This document shows, piece by piece, positions 50,816 through 59,010 of a stretch of DNA of 64,000 bases (the first letter of the stretch is position 1; every line of letters starts with the position of its first letter). A program made the position numbers and the translations under genes. Origin of the DNA: Streptomyces gilvus (GTDB lineage Bacteria > Actinomycetota > Actinomycetes > Streptomycetales > Streptomycetaceae); the NCBI RefSeq assembly GCF_022513565.1, contig NZ_JAKWBE010000019.1, positions 62,001-126,000 on the forward strand. The letters run 5' to 3'. The notes beneath the pieces are model-generated. The model searched no databases. It had not been told where the DNA came from and saw only the letters and a list, made by a program, of their open reading frames with translations.

Positions 50816-53268
50816 ACCGGGCCCGCCACCACGGCCACCGTCTTCGGCAGGGACACGCCCGAGCCGTCGCGGCGCGGGTCGATCTCCGGCAGGTCGGCGG
50901 GGGTGCCGTTCTTCTGGGCCGCCTTGGCCGGCGTCGCGCCCGCCCACGCCAGTGACAGGCAGTCCTCGCCCTTGAGGAACCGCTGGCAGCGGACACCGCC
51001 GGTGGCGCGGCCCTTGCGCGGGTACTGGTCGAAGGGGGTCAGCTTGGCCGTCGTCTGGACCGAGTCGTCGAGCGTGCCGCGGGAGCCCGCGACCGTGAAG
51101 ACCACCGCGTCCGCCGCCGGGTCGACCGCCGTGAAGCAGATGACCTTCGCGCCGTCGGCGAGCTTGATGCCCGCCATGCCGCCCGCCGGGCGGCCCTGGG
51201 GACGCACCTGGGCGGCCTGGTAGCGCAGCAGCTGGGCGTCGTCCGCGATGAAGACGAGGTCCTCCTCGCCGGTGCGCAGCTCCACCGCGCCGACGATCCG
51301 GTCGCCCTCCTTGAGCGTGATGACCTCCAGCTCCTCCTTGTTGGAGGGGTAGTCGGGGACCACGCGCTTGACGACGCCCTGCTCGGTGCCGAGGGCCAGA
51401 CCGGGGGAGGACTCGTCGAGGGTGGTCAGGCAGACCACCGTCTCGCCGTCCTCCAGGGAGAGGAACTCCGAGATGGGGGCTCCGCCCGCGAGGTTCGGGG
51501 CCGACGCCGTCTCCGGCAGCTGCGGAAGGTCGACGACGCTGATCCGCAGCAGACGGCCGCTGGACGTCACGGCGCCGATCTCACCGCGGGCCGTGGCCGG
51601 GACCGCGGAGACGATCACGTCGTGCTTCACGCGCCTGCCGTCGGCGTCCTCCGGGTAGGGCTCGCCGTTCGCCGTGCGGGCCAGCAGGCCCGTCGAGGAG
51701 AGCAGCACCCGGCACGGGTCGTCCGCGACCTGCAGCGGAACGGCGGCGGCCGGGGCGCCGGAGGACTCCAGGAGGACCGTACGGCGCTCGGTGCCGAACT
51801 GTTTGGCCACCTGCGCCAGTTCGCCGGAGACCAGCTTGCGCAGCTCCGCGTCCGAGTCCAGGATCCGGGTCAGCTCCGCGATCTCCGCGTTGAGCCTCTC
51901 CTTCTCCGACTCCAGCTCGATGCGGTCGTACTTGGTGAGACGGCGCAGCGGCGTGTCGAGGATGTACTGGGTCTGGATCTCCGAGAGCGAGAAGCGCTCC
52001 ATCAGGAGTTCCTTGGCCTGCGCGCTGTTCTCGCTGGAGCGGATCAGGCGGATGACCTCGTCGATGTCGACCAGGGCCGTCAGCAGGCCCTCCACCAGGT
52101 GGAGCCGGTCGCGGCGCTTGGTGCGGCGGAACTCGCTGCGGCGCCGTACGACGTCGAAGCGGTGGTCGAGGTAGACCTCCAGGAGCTCCTTGAGGCCGAG
52201 GGTGAGCGGCTGGCCGTCCACGAGGGCGACGTTGTTGATGCCGAAGGACTCCTCCATCGGCGTCAGCTTGTACAGCTGTTCCAGGACGGCCTCCGGCACG
52301 AAGCCGTTCTTGATCTCGATGACCAGACGCAGGCCGTGCTCGCGGTCGGTGAGGTCCTTGACGTCGGCGATGCCCTGGATCTTCTTCGAACCGACCAGGT
52401 CCTTGATCTTGGCGATCACCTTCTCCGGGCCGACCGTGAAGGGCAGTTCCGTGACGACCAGGCCCTTGCGGCGGGCGGTGACGGTCTCGACCTCGACGGT
52501 GGCGCGCATCTTGAAGGTGCCGCGGCCCGTCTCGTAGGCGTCCCGGATGCCGGCGAGCCCCACGACCCGGCCGCCGGTGGGCAGGTCGGGGCCCGGGACG
52601 TACTTCATCAGGGTGTCCAGGTCCGCGTTGGGGTAGCGGATCAGGTGGCGGGCGGCCGCGATCACCTCGCCGAGGTTGTGCGGCGGCATGTTCGTCGCCA
52701 TACCGACCGCGATGCCCGAGGAGCCGTTGACCAGCAGGTTCGGAAAGGCGGCGGGCAGGGCGACCGGCTCCTGTTCCTGGCCGTCGTAGTTGGGGGCGAA
52801 GTCGACGGTGTCCTCGTCGATCGACTCCGTCATCAGGCTCGTCGCCTGCGCCTGGCGGCACTCGGTGTACCGCATGGCGGCGGGCGGGTCGTCGTTGCCC
52901 AGCGAGCCGAAGTTGCCGTGTCCGTCGACGAGCGGCACGCGCATGGAGAACGGCTGTGCCATGCGCACCAGGGCGTCGTAGATCGACGCGTCGCCGTGCG
53001 GGTGCAGCTTGCCCATGACCTCGCCGACCACGCGCGCGCACTTCACATAGCCGCGGTCGGGACGCAGGCCCATCTCGTTCATCTGGTAGACGATGCGCCG
53101 GTGCACCGGCTTGAGACCGTCGCGGGCGTCGGGCAGGGCGCGGGAGTAGATGACCGAGTACGCGTACTCGAGGAAGGAGCCCTGCATCTCGTCGACGACG
53201 TCGATGTCGAGGATCCGCTCCTCGAACGAGTCGTCGGGCGGCGGGGTCTTCGTGCTGCGGCGGGCCAT
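50812..53268 (-). CDS. parC: DNA topoisomerase IV subunit A (ParC; GyrA paralogue)
   Basis: DNA-cleaving subunit of topoisomerase IV, 818 aa. The winged-helix/tower core has the catalytic Tyr in AAMRYTECRQAQ. The C-terminal beta-pinwheel is shorter and less regular than in GyrA. In the quinolone-binding helix HPHGDASIYDA, Ala stands where E. coli GyrA has Ser83, as in mycobacterial GyrA, which is linked to lower quinolone affinity. Its partner parE lies at 31570-33693. The start ATG 53268 has GGAGGAG-like purines (GAGGAGCCGGCAGCG) upstream. Confidence 0.95.
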   Translation of the reverse strand: MARRSTKTPPPDDSFEERILDIDVVDEMQGSFLEYAYSVIYSRALPDARDGLKPVHRRIVYQMNEMGLRPDRGYVKCARVVGEVMGKLHPHGDASIYDALVRMAQPFSMRVPLVDGHGNFGSLGNDDPPAAMRYTECRQAQATSLMTESIDEDTVDFAPNYDGQEQEPVALPAAFPNLLVNGSSGIAVGMATNMPPHNLGEVIAAARHLIRYPNADLDTLMKYVPGPDLPTGGRVVGLAGIRDAYETGRGTFKMRATVEVETVTARRKGLVVTELPFTVGPEKVIAKIKDLVGSKKIQGIADVKDLTDREHGLRLVIEIKNGFVPEAVLEQLYKLTPMEESFGINNVALVDGQPLTLGLKELLEVYLDHRFDVVRRRSEFRRTKRRDRLHLVEGLLTALVDIDEVIRLIRSSENSAQAKELLMERFSLSEIQTQYILDTPLRRLTKYDRIELESEKERLNAEIAELTRILDSDAELRKLVSGELAQVAKQFGTERRTVLLESSGAPAAAVPLQVADDPCRVLLSSTGLLARTANGEPYPEDADGRRVKHDVIVSAVPATARGEIGAVTSSGRLLRISVVDLPQLPETASAPNLAGGAPISEFLSLEDGETVVCLTTLDESSPGLALGTEQGVVKRVVPDYPSNKEELEVITLKEGDRIVGAVELRTGEEDLVFIADDAQLLRYQAAQVRPQGRPAGGMAGIKLADGAKVICFTAVDPAADAVVFTVAGSRGTLDDSVQTTAKLTPFDQYPRKGRATGGVRCQRFLKGEDCLSLAWAGATPAKAAQKNGTPADLPEIDPRRDGSGVSLPKTVAVVAGPV

Positions 53269-53586
53269 CGCTGCCGGCTCCTCTTTTCTGGTCGCTCGCC
53301 TACGGGTCGCTCACGGCCCCTTCGGCTCACGCTTGCTGAAGCATGAACGGGATCTGACGCCACCATTGTGGACCGCCGCACTGACAACGCGGGCCAGGAC
53401 CCGGTGCGGGCGGTCCGGTCCGCCCGTGCGGGCACCCTCGGGCGCGACTGCCCGCAGGCTACGCGATCCGCTGTGGGCGTACGTCGCCCGGGAACTTCGC
53501 CGCGGCTCCACACGCTTGCATACAGTGGCAGGACCGGCAGCAGAACCGCGGTGTCAGCCACCGCATCGGCGATCGAAGGGACGTAC
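53269..53586. other. Divergent region between parC and the M16 peptidase genes
   Basis: No gene is seen in these 318 bases. TACAGT at 53521-53526 may be the -10 of the peptidase operon, leaving a leader of about 55 nt. A -35 is not clear. No repeat stands out. Confidence 0.35.
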
Positions 53587-54981
53587 ATGCCCATGGGTCA
53601 CACGGCCACAGACCAGGCAGGCACCGGGGGCCTGACAGCGACCGAGCACCGCCTGGCCAACGGCCTGCGCGTGGTGCTCTCCGAGGACCACCTGACCCCG
53701 GTCGCGGCGGTGTGCCTCTGGTACGACGTCGGCTCGCGCCACGAAGTCAAGGGCCGTACCGGCCTTGCTCACCTTTTCGAGCACCTGATGTTCCAGGGGT
53801 CGGGCCAGGTGAAGGGCAACGGCCACTTCGAGCTGGTGCAGGGCGCCGGCGGCTCGCTCAACGGCACCACGAGCTTCGAGCGGACCAACTACTTCGAGAC
53901 CATGCCCGCCCACCAGCTGGAGCTCGCCCTCTGGCTGGAGGCCGACCGCATGGGCTCCCTGCTGGCCGCCCTGGACGACGAGTCCATGGAGAACCAGCGC
54001 GACGTGGTGAAGAACGAGCGCCGCCAGCGCTACGACAACGTCCCGTACGGCACCGCCTTCGAGAAGCTGACCGCCCTCGCCTACCCGGAGGGCCACCCCT
54101 ACCACCACACCCCGATCGGCTCGATGGCCGACCTGGACGCGGCGACCCTGGAGGACGCGCGCGCGTTCTTCCGCACGTACTACGCGCCGGGCAACGCCGT
54201 GCTGTCGGTCGTCGGCGACATCGACCCCGAGCAGACGCTCGCCTGGGTCGAGAAGTACTTCGGCTCCATCCCCTCCCACTACGGCAAGCCCGCCCCCCGG
54301 GACGGCACCCTGCCGGAGGTGATCGGCGAGCAGCTGCGCGAGGTCGTCGAGGAGGAGGTGCCCGCGCGCGCCTTGATGGCCGCCTACCGGCTGCCGCACG
54401 ACGGCACGCGCGCGTGCGACGCGGCCGACGTGGCGCTGACCGTCCTCGGCAGCGGTGAGTCCTCCCGCCTCTACAACCGGCTGGTACGGCGCGACCGTAC
54501 GGCCGTCGCGGCCGGCTTCGGCCTGCTGCGCCTGGCCGGGGCGCCCTCCCTGGGCTGGCTCGACGTGAAGACCTCCGGGGACGTCGAGGTCCCGGTCATC
54601 GAGACCGCCATCGACGAGGAGCTCGCCCGGTTCGCCGAGGAGGGCCCGACGGCCGAGGAAATGGAGCGCGCCCAGGCCCAGTTGGAGCGCGAGTGGCTGG
54701 ACCGGCTCGGCACGGTCGCGGGCCGCGCCGACGAACTGTGCCGCTACGCGGTCCTGTTCGGCGACCCGCAGCTCGCCCTGACCGCCGTCAAGCGCGTCCT
54801 GGAGGTGACCCCGGAGGAGGTCCGCGAGGTCGCCGCGGCCCGTCTGCGCCCCGACAACCGCGCGGTGCTCGTCTACGAACCCGTCTCCCAGGAGCTCGCC
54901 GAGGACGCCGATCCCCCCGAAGACCCCGAGGCCGAGGCCACCGTCGAGGCCGGCGACAAGAACGAGGAGGCGGCCAAGTGA
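53587..54981 (+). CDS. M16-family zinc metallopeptidase (catalytic subunit)
   Basis: Insulinase/processing-peptidase-type protease of 464 aa. The inverted zinc motif HLFEH is at 62-66 and the distal Glu ligand near 144 (VKNERRQRYDN), the standard 70-80 residue spacing, so it should be active. The second M16 half provides the RY-containing substrate clamp. No signal peptide is evident, suggesting a cytoplasmic role. ATG 53587 has GAAGGGA upstream. It overlaps the next M16 gene by four bases (GTGA). Confidence 0.92.
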   Translation: MPMGHTATDQAGTGGLTATEHRLANGLRVVLSEDHLTPVAAVCLWYDVGSRHEVKGRTGLAHLFEHLMFQGSGQVKGNGHFELVQGAGGSLNGTTSFERTNYFETMPAHQLELALWLEADRMGSLLAALDDESMENQRDVVKNERRQRYDNVPYGTAFEKLTALAYPEGHPYHHTPIGSMADLDAATLEDARAFFRTYYAPGNAVLSVVGDIDPEQTLAWVEKYFGSIPSHYGKPAPRDGTLPEVIGEQLREVVEEEVPARALMAAYRLPHDGTRACDAADVALTVLGSGESSRLYNRLVRRDRTAVAAGFGLLRLAGAPSLGWLDVKTSGDVEVPVIETAIDEELARFAEEGPTAEEMERAQAQLEREWLDRLGTVAGRADELCRYAVLFGDPQLALTAVKRVLEVTPEEVREVAAARLRPDNRAVLVYEPVSQELAEDADPPEDPEAEATVEAGDKNEEAAK

Positions 54982-56366
54982 CCGAGCTCGCCGCGATGGA
55001 GTTCCACCCGCAGCCCCAGGCGGGCGAGGCCAGGCCCTGGGCGTTCCCGGCGCCCACGCGCGGGGCGCTCGACAACGGCCTGACCGTGCTGCGCTGCCAC
55101 CGCCCCGGCCAGCAGGTCGTCGCCGTGGAGGTCCTGCTGGACGCGCCCCTGGAGGCCGAGCCGGCCGGCTTCGACGGCGTCGCCACGATCATGGCGCGCG
55201 CCTTCTCCGAGGGCACCGACAAGCACTCCGCCGAGGAGTTCGCCGCCGAACTGGAGCGCTGCGGCGCCACCCTCGACGCGCACGCCGACCACCCCGGCGT
55301 CCGGCTCAGCCTGGAGGTCCCGGCCTCCCGCCTGGCCAAGGCGCTCGGTCTCCTCGCCGACGCCCTCCGGGCGCCCGCGTTCGCCGACAGCGAGGTCGAG
55401 CGGCTGGTCCGCAACCGCCTCGACGAGATCCCGCACGAGCTGGCCAACCCCTCCCGGCGCGCCGCCAAGGAGCTCTCCAAGGAGCTGTTCCCGGCCGGCT
55501 CGCGCATGTCCCGCCCACGCCAGGGCACCGAGGAGACCGTCGAGAAGATCGACGCGGCGGCCGTGCGCGCCTTCTACGACCGTCACGTCCGGCCCGCCAC
55601 GGCCACCGCGGTGGTCGTCGGCGACCTCACCGGGATCGACCTCGACGCCCTGCTCGGCGAGACCCTCGGGGCGTGGACGGGCTCCAGCGCCGAGCCCCGC
55701 CCGGCGCCCCCGGTGACGGCCGACGACACCGGGCGCGTGGTCATCGTGGACCGCCCCGGCGCCGTCCAGACGCAGCTGCTCATCGGCCGCGTCGGCCCCG
55801 ACCGGCACGACCGCGTGTGGCCCGCGCAGGTGCTCGGCACGTACTGCCTGGGCGGCACCCTCACCTCCCGGCTGGACCGCGTCCTGCGCGAGGAGAAGGG
55901 CTACACCTACGGCGTGCGGGCCTTCGGCCAGGTCCTGCGCTCCGCCCCGGACGGCACGGGCGCGTCGATGCTCGCCATCAGCGGCTCCGTCGACACCCCG
56001 AACACCGGACCGGCGCTCGACGACCTCTGGAAGGTGCTGCGCACCCTCGCCGAGGGCGGCCTCACGGACGCCGAGCGCGACGTCGCCGTGCAGAACCTCG
56101 TCGGGGTGGCGCCGCTGAAGTACGAGACGGCGGCGGCCGTCGCGAGCACGCTGGCCGACCAGGTCGAGCAGCATCTGCCGGACGACTACCAGGCGACGCT
56201 GTACCAGCAGCTCGCCGCGACCGGCACGGTGGAGGCCACCGCGGCGGTCGTGAACGCCTTCCCCGTCGACCGGTTGGTGACCGTCCTGGTCGGGGACGCG
56301 GCGCAGATCAAGGAGCCCGTGGAGGCACTGAACATCGGTGAAGTGACCGTGGTGTCCGCCGAGTAG
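54978..56366 (+). CDS. M16-family peptidase-like subunit lacking the zinc motif
   Basis: Second M16 protein, 462 aa, coupled to the first by a four-base overlap. The HXXEH position is not conserved (the equivalent region reads MARAFSEGTDKHSAEEF), so it cannot bind the catalytic zinc. The C-terminal half has LGGTLTSRLDRVLREEKGYTYGVRA, the conserved RxxxGxxY clamp. The pair thus resembles the two-subunit M16B peptidases, with one chain catalytic and the other supplying substrate-binding residues. Confidence 0.92.
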   Translation: MTELAAMEFHPQPQAGEARPWAFPAPTRGALDNGLTVLRCHRPGQQVVAVEVLLDAPLEAEPAGFDGVATIMARAFSEGTDKHSAEEFAAELERCGATLDAHADHPGVRLSLEVPASRLAKALGLLADALRAPAFADSEVERLVRNRLDEIPHELANPSRRAAKELSKELFPAGSRMSRPRQGTEETVEKIDAAAVRAFYDRHVRPATATAVVVGDLTGIDLDALLGETLGAWTGSSAEPRPAPPVTADDTGRVVIVDRPGAVQTQLLIGRVGPDRHDRVWPAQVLGTYCLGGTLTSRLDRVLREEKGYTYGVRAFGQVLRSAPDGTGASMLAISGSVDTPNTGPALDDLWKVLRTLAEGGLTDAERDVAVQNLVGVAPLKYETAAAVASTLADQVEQHLPDDYQATLYQQLAATGTVEATAAVVNAFPVDRLVTVLVGDAAQIKEPVEALNIGEVTVVSAE

Positions 56367-56383
56367 CGGCACGCGTGCGTGGC

Positions 56384-56416
56384 GGGGCCCTGGTGACGGA
56401 AGCGTCACCAGGGCCC
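56384..56416 (+). terminator. Terminator after the M16 operon
   Basis: Bases 56384-56398 and 56403-56416 pair (GGGCCCTGGTGACG with CGTCACCAGGGCCC) around a GAAG loop, followed by TCTT. Confidence 0.85.
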
Positions 56417-56575
56417 TCTTATGTCCGAATTGAAGGAACATTGAAGGAGAGTGGGCTGTTTGCCCTGTGGGATGCGCTACAAACACCCTGATCCGTTTGG
56501 GAATTGAAAGTGGCCCTGTTTAGCGTCGTCCGGGCTGTCCGTCAGGCAGTGCGCCGCACCCGCGGCACCGGACAG

Positions 56576-56721
56576 TCATCGCCGAGTCCCCGTACGGCGC
56601 GAGCCAGGGGAGCCGGGGACCCACCGCAGTCCCTGGGGTGAATCGGACGCCCGCGCGTGCCGCGAGGGGGTCCGTAGGAGACCTTCCTGCTCCGAACCCG
56701 TCAGCTAACCCGGTAGGCGAG
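56576..56721 (+). ncRNA. c-di-AMP riboswitch (ydaO-yuaA type)
   Basis: The leader of the M23 peptidase gene contains the conserved blocks of the ydaO class, notably GCCGGGGACCCA at 56612-56623, GGGTGAATC at 56636-56644 and CCGAACCCGTCAGCTAACC at 56692-56710 followed by CGGTAGGCG. In Streptomyces this class precedes cell-wall hydrolase genes such as rpfA and turns them off when c-di-AMP is high. Edges are approximate. Confidence 0.9.
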
Positions 56722-56746
56722 AGGGAAGGAAAGGACCAGCCTGTAC

Positions 56747-57511
56747 ATGGCGTTCATGTGCGCCACCGGGAAGCACCGTCGTCCCAGCCGGATCAAGCGC
56801 TCCACCGCCCAGGCCGCCGGCGTCGCGGCCCTCGCCGCCACCGGCGTCGTCGGCTCCCTCGCGGCTCCCGCGCTCGCCGCCGACAACTCGGTCGAGCAGA
56901 CCGGTCTCACCCCTGTCATCACCATCGGCGACTCGATCGCCGCCAAGATCGACGCCCAGGCCGACGCGCAGAAGCAGGCCGCCGAGGAGGCCGCCCGCAA
57001 GAAGGCGGCCGAGGAGGCCGCGCGCAAGAAGGCCGAGGCGGAGGCCAAGAAGGCCCGCGAGGCCAAGGAGCGCGCCGCCCGCGAGGCCGAGCGCAAGCGC
57101 CTCAACACCTTCGTCGCCCCGATCTCGAACTCGTACGTCTCCACGGGGTACAAGGCCAGCAGTTCCCTGTGGTCCTCGGGCAGCCACACCGGCATCGACT
57201 TCCACGCCGCGACCGGCACCACCGTGCACGCCGTCGGCTACGGCACGGTCGTGCAGACCGGCTGGGGCGGTGCCTACGGCAACCAGATCGTGATCAGGAT
57301 GAACGACGGCACGTACACCCAGTACGGCCACCTGTCGTCCATCGGTGTCTCCGTCGGCCAGAAGGTCGTCACCGGCCAGCAGATCGGCCTCTCCGGCTCG
57401 ACCGGCAACACCACCGGTCCGCACCTGCACTTCGAGGCCCGTACGACGCCGGAGTACGGCTCCGACATGGACCCCGTCGCCTACCTTCGCTCGCACGGCG
57501 TGAACGTCTGA
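56747..57511 (+). CDS. Secreted M23 (LytM-type) cell-wall peptidase
   Basis: Peptidoglycan endopeptidase of 254 aa. A signal peptide with Arg/Lys-rich n-region ends near Ala44 (APALA). Residues 64-120 form an Ala/Glu/Lys/Arg coiled coil. The LytM domain has its zinc ligands His147 and Asp151 (HTGIDFH) and His228 (GPHLHFE, with His226 catalytic), so it is of the active type. The c-di-AMP riboswitch in its leader ties expression to cell-wall or osmotic signalling. ATG 56756 is an alternative start three codons in. Confidence 0.93.
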   Translation: MAFMCATGKHRRPSRIKRSTAQAAGVAALAATGVVGSLAAPALAADNSVEQTGLTPVITIGDSIAAKIDAQADAQKQAAEEAARKKAAEEAARKKAEAEAKKAREAKERAAREAERKRLNTFVAPISNSYVSTGYKASSSLWSSGSHTGIDFHAATGTTVHAVGYGTVVQTGWGGAYGNQIVIRMNDGTYTQYGHLSSIGVSVGQKVVTGQQIGLSGSTGNTTGPHLHFEARTTPEYGSDMDPVAYLRSHGVNV

Positions 57512-57533
57512 CGAAGGATCGCGAGATCCCGTG

Positions 57534-57561
57534 AAGCCCCGGCTCCCCGAGCCGGGGTTTT
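57534..57561 (+). terminator. Intrinsic terminator after the M23 gene
   Basis: CCCCGGCTC and GAGCCGGGG pair around CCC and are followed by TTTT, one of few classical T-tailed terminators in the window. Confidence 0.88.
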
Positions 57562-57638
57562 CCGTGTTTCCGCCGCGCCGCTGTCCAAAAAATATCCATG
57601 GATTCCGGCCCGCCGTCGGAAATTCCCGCCCTTTGCAA

Positions 57639-57661
57639 TAGAGTCACTGGACACACGTCCA
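57639..57661 (+). promoter_or_regulatory. Promoter and inverted repeat of the GntR gene
   Basis: TAGAGT at 57639-57644 is a likely -10. TGGAC-ACAC-GTCCA at 57648-57661 lies at the expected start of transcription. An additional palindrome, ATCCATGGAT, is at 57594-57603. The position suits autorepression by the GntR protein. Confidence 0.5.
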
Positions 57662-57699
57662 TGGTCGACGTTTCACGGGGATTAAGGCGGAGGTCGGAC

Positions 57700-58392
57700 A
57701 TGCGTATTCCGGCGCACTCGGTGTGCACGGCCATCCGGGACGACATCGTCGCGGGTGTCTACGAGCGCGGCAGCCGCCTCACCGAGGAACTCCTCGCCCG
57801 CCGCTACGGCGTCTCGCGCGTCCCCGTCCGCGAGGCCCTGCGCACGCTGGAGGCCGAGGGCTTCGTGGTGACCCGGCGGCACGCGGGCGCGTGCGTCGCG
57901 GAACCGACCGAGCAGGAGGCCTCCGACCTGCTGGAGATGCGCCTGCTGCTGGAGCCGCTCGGCGCCTCCCGGGCCGCCCAGCGCCGCACCGAGGCCCATC
58001 TGAAGGTGCTGCGCGGCCTGGTCAGACTGGGCCAGGAGCGGGCCAGAAGGGGCAACAGCGAGGATCTGCGCTCCCTGGGCGCCTGGTTCCACGAGACGCT
58101 CGCCCAGGCCTCCGGCAGCCCGGCCATGACCTCGACGCTGACCCGGCTGCGCCACAAGATCGCCTGGATGTACGCCGTGGAGGCGCCCGCCGACCCGGTG
58201 GAGTCCTGGGCCGAGCACGGGGCGATCGTCGACGCCGTGGCGCGCGGCGACGGCGAACGCGCGCGGGCGGTCACGGCGCTGCACACCGAACGCTCGACCG
58301 CCGCGCACCGGCTGCGATTCGGGAGCCAGGACCGGGCGACGGGTGTGAGGAACTCGCAACACGCCGTAAACATGCCGAGCCTGCGGCATTAA
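57700..58392 (+). CDS. GntR-family (FadR-type) transcriptional regulator
   Basis: Regulator of 230 aa with a GntR winged helix-turn-helix at about residues 8-75 (LTEELLARRYGVSRVPVREALRTLEAEG) and an FCD-type helical effector domain (LLEMRLLLEPLGASRAAQ, AWFHETLAQASGSP, HGAIVDAVARGDGERA). Ligand and targets are unknown. It is convergent with ptsH but is not DasR, which is a HutC-type GntR protein encoded elsewhere. ATG 57700 has GGAGG upstream. Confidence 0.9.
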   Translation: MRIPAHSVCTAIRDDIVAGVYERGSRLTEELLARRYGVSRVPVREALRTLEAEGFVVTRRHAGACVAEPTEQEASDLLEMRLLLEPLGASRAAQRRTEAHLKVLRGLVRLGQERARRGNSEDLRSLGAWFHETLAQASGSPAMTSTLTRLRHKIAWMYAVEAPADPVESWAEHGAIVDAVARGDGERARAVTALHTERSTAAHRLRFGSQDRATGVRNSQHAVNMPSLRH

Positions 58393-58485
58393 CACGGACG
58401 CCGTATACAAAGAGGAAAGAATTCGCGGGGGCTATTTCACGCTGCCCGCCGCCGGGAATTCCGTACCTCCCTGCGCGGAAAATGC

Positions 58486-58519
58486 GAAGGGCTCGCCCGG
58501 AAATTCGGACGAGCCCTTC
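58486..58519. terminator. Bidirectional terminator between GntR gene and ptsH
   Basis: GAAGGGCTCG at 58486-58495 and CGAGCCCTTC at 58510-58519 are perfect complements around a 14-base loop, serving both convergent genes. Confidence 0.85.
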
Positions 58520-58532
58520 CGTGGTGCCGTGG

Positions 58533-58814
58533 TCAGACGGTCTCGGGAAGCTCCTCGAGCCCCTCGGAGACCAGCTTGGCCAGGCGGTCGAGGGCCGCGT
58601 CCGCGCCCTCGGCGTCGGCGGCGAGGACGATCTCCTCGCCGCCCTGGGCGCCCAGGCCCAGAACCGCCAGCATCGAGGCCGCGTTGACGGGGTTGCCGTC
58701 GGCCTTGGCGATCGTGACCGGGATGCCTGCGGCCGTGGCGGCCCGGACGAAGATGGAAGCGGGGCGGGCGTGGAGGCCCTCGGCCCAGCCGACGTTGACG
58801 CGGCGCTCAGCCAT
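58533..58814 (-). CDS. ptsH: Phosphocarrier protein HPr of the PEP:sugar phosphotransferase system
   Basis: General phosphocarrier between Enzyme I and sugar-specific EIIA proteins, 93 aa, cytoplasmic. The active-site His15 is in EGLHARPAS. Ser47 (NAASMLAVLGLGA) occupies the regulatory serine position of Gram-positive HPr. Streptomyces use the PTS for N-acetylglucosamine and fructose. A DasR (dre) operator lies 25 bases before the start, linking expression to N-acetylglucosamine metabolism. No ptsI or crr gene is next to it. Confidence 0.97.
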   Translation of the reverse strand: MAERRVNVGWAEGLHARPASIFVRAATAAGIPVTIAKADGNPVNAASMLAVLGLGAQGGEEIVLAADAEGADAALDRLAKLVSEGLEELPETV

Positions 58815-58838
58815 GTGATGCTGCCCTTCGGTGTTCAG

Positions 58839-58854
58839 GGTTGTCTAGACCAGT
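58839..58854 (-). promoter_or_regulatory. DasR-responsive element (dre) upstream of ptsH
   Basis: The 16-mer GGTTGTCTAGACCAGT on the plus strand matches 12 bases strictly, 13 if either base is allowed at position 15, of the Streptomyces dre consensus ACTGGTCTAGACCACT, including the core GTCTAGACCA. DasR is known to repress pts genes and releases DNA on binding glucosamine-6-phosphate. Confidence 0.88.
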
Positions 58855-59010
58855 TTCCCACAACGTGAGGCTGCTCCGGAGAAGCGCGTGCCCCTCCGGG
58901 GTGAGTCGTCGGGCCGCGGCCTCGGCCCGACGTCCGTCCTTCGCGCTGCTCGGTTGTCGTCCACAGACTGCCTCGCGCCGTTGTCGGACGCGAGCCGTAC
59001 GCTGGGGCCC

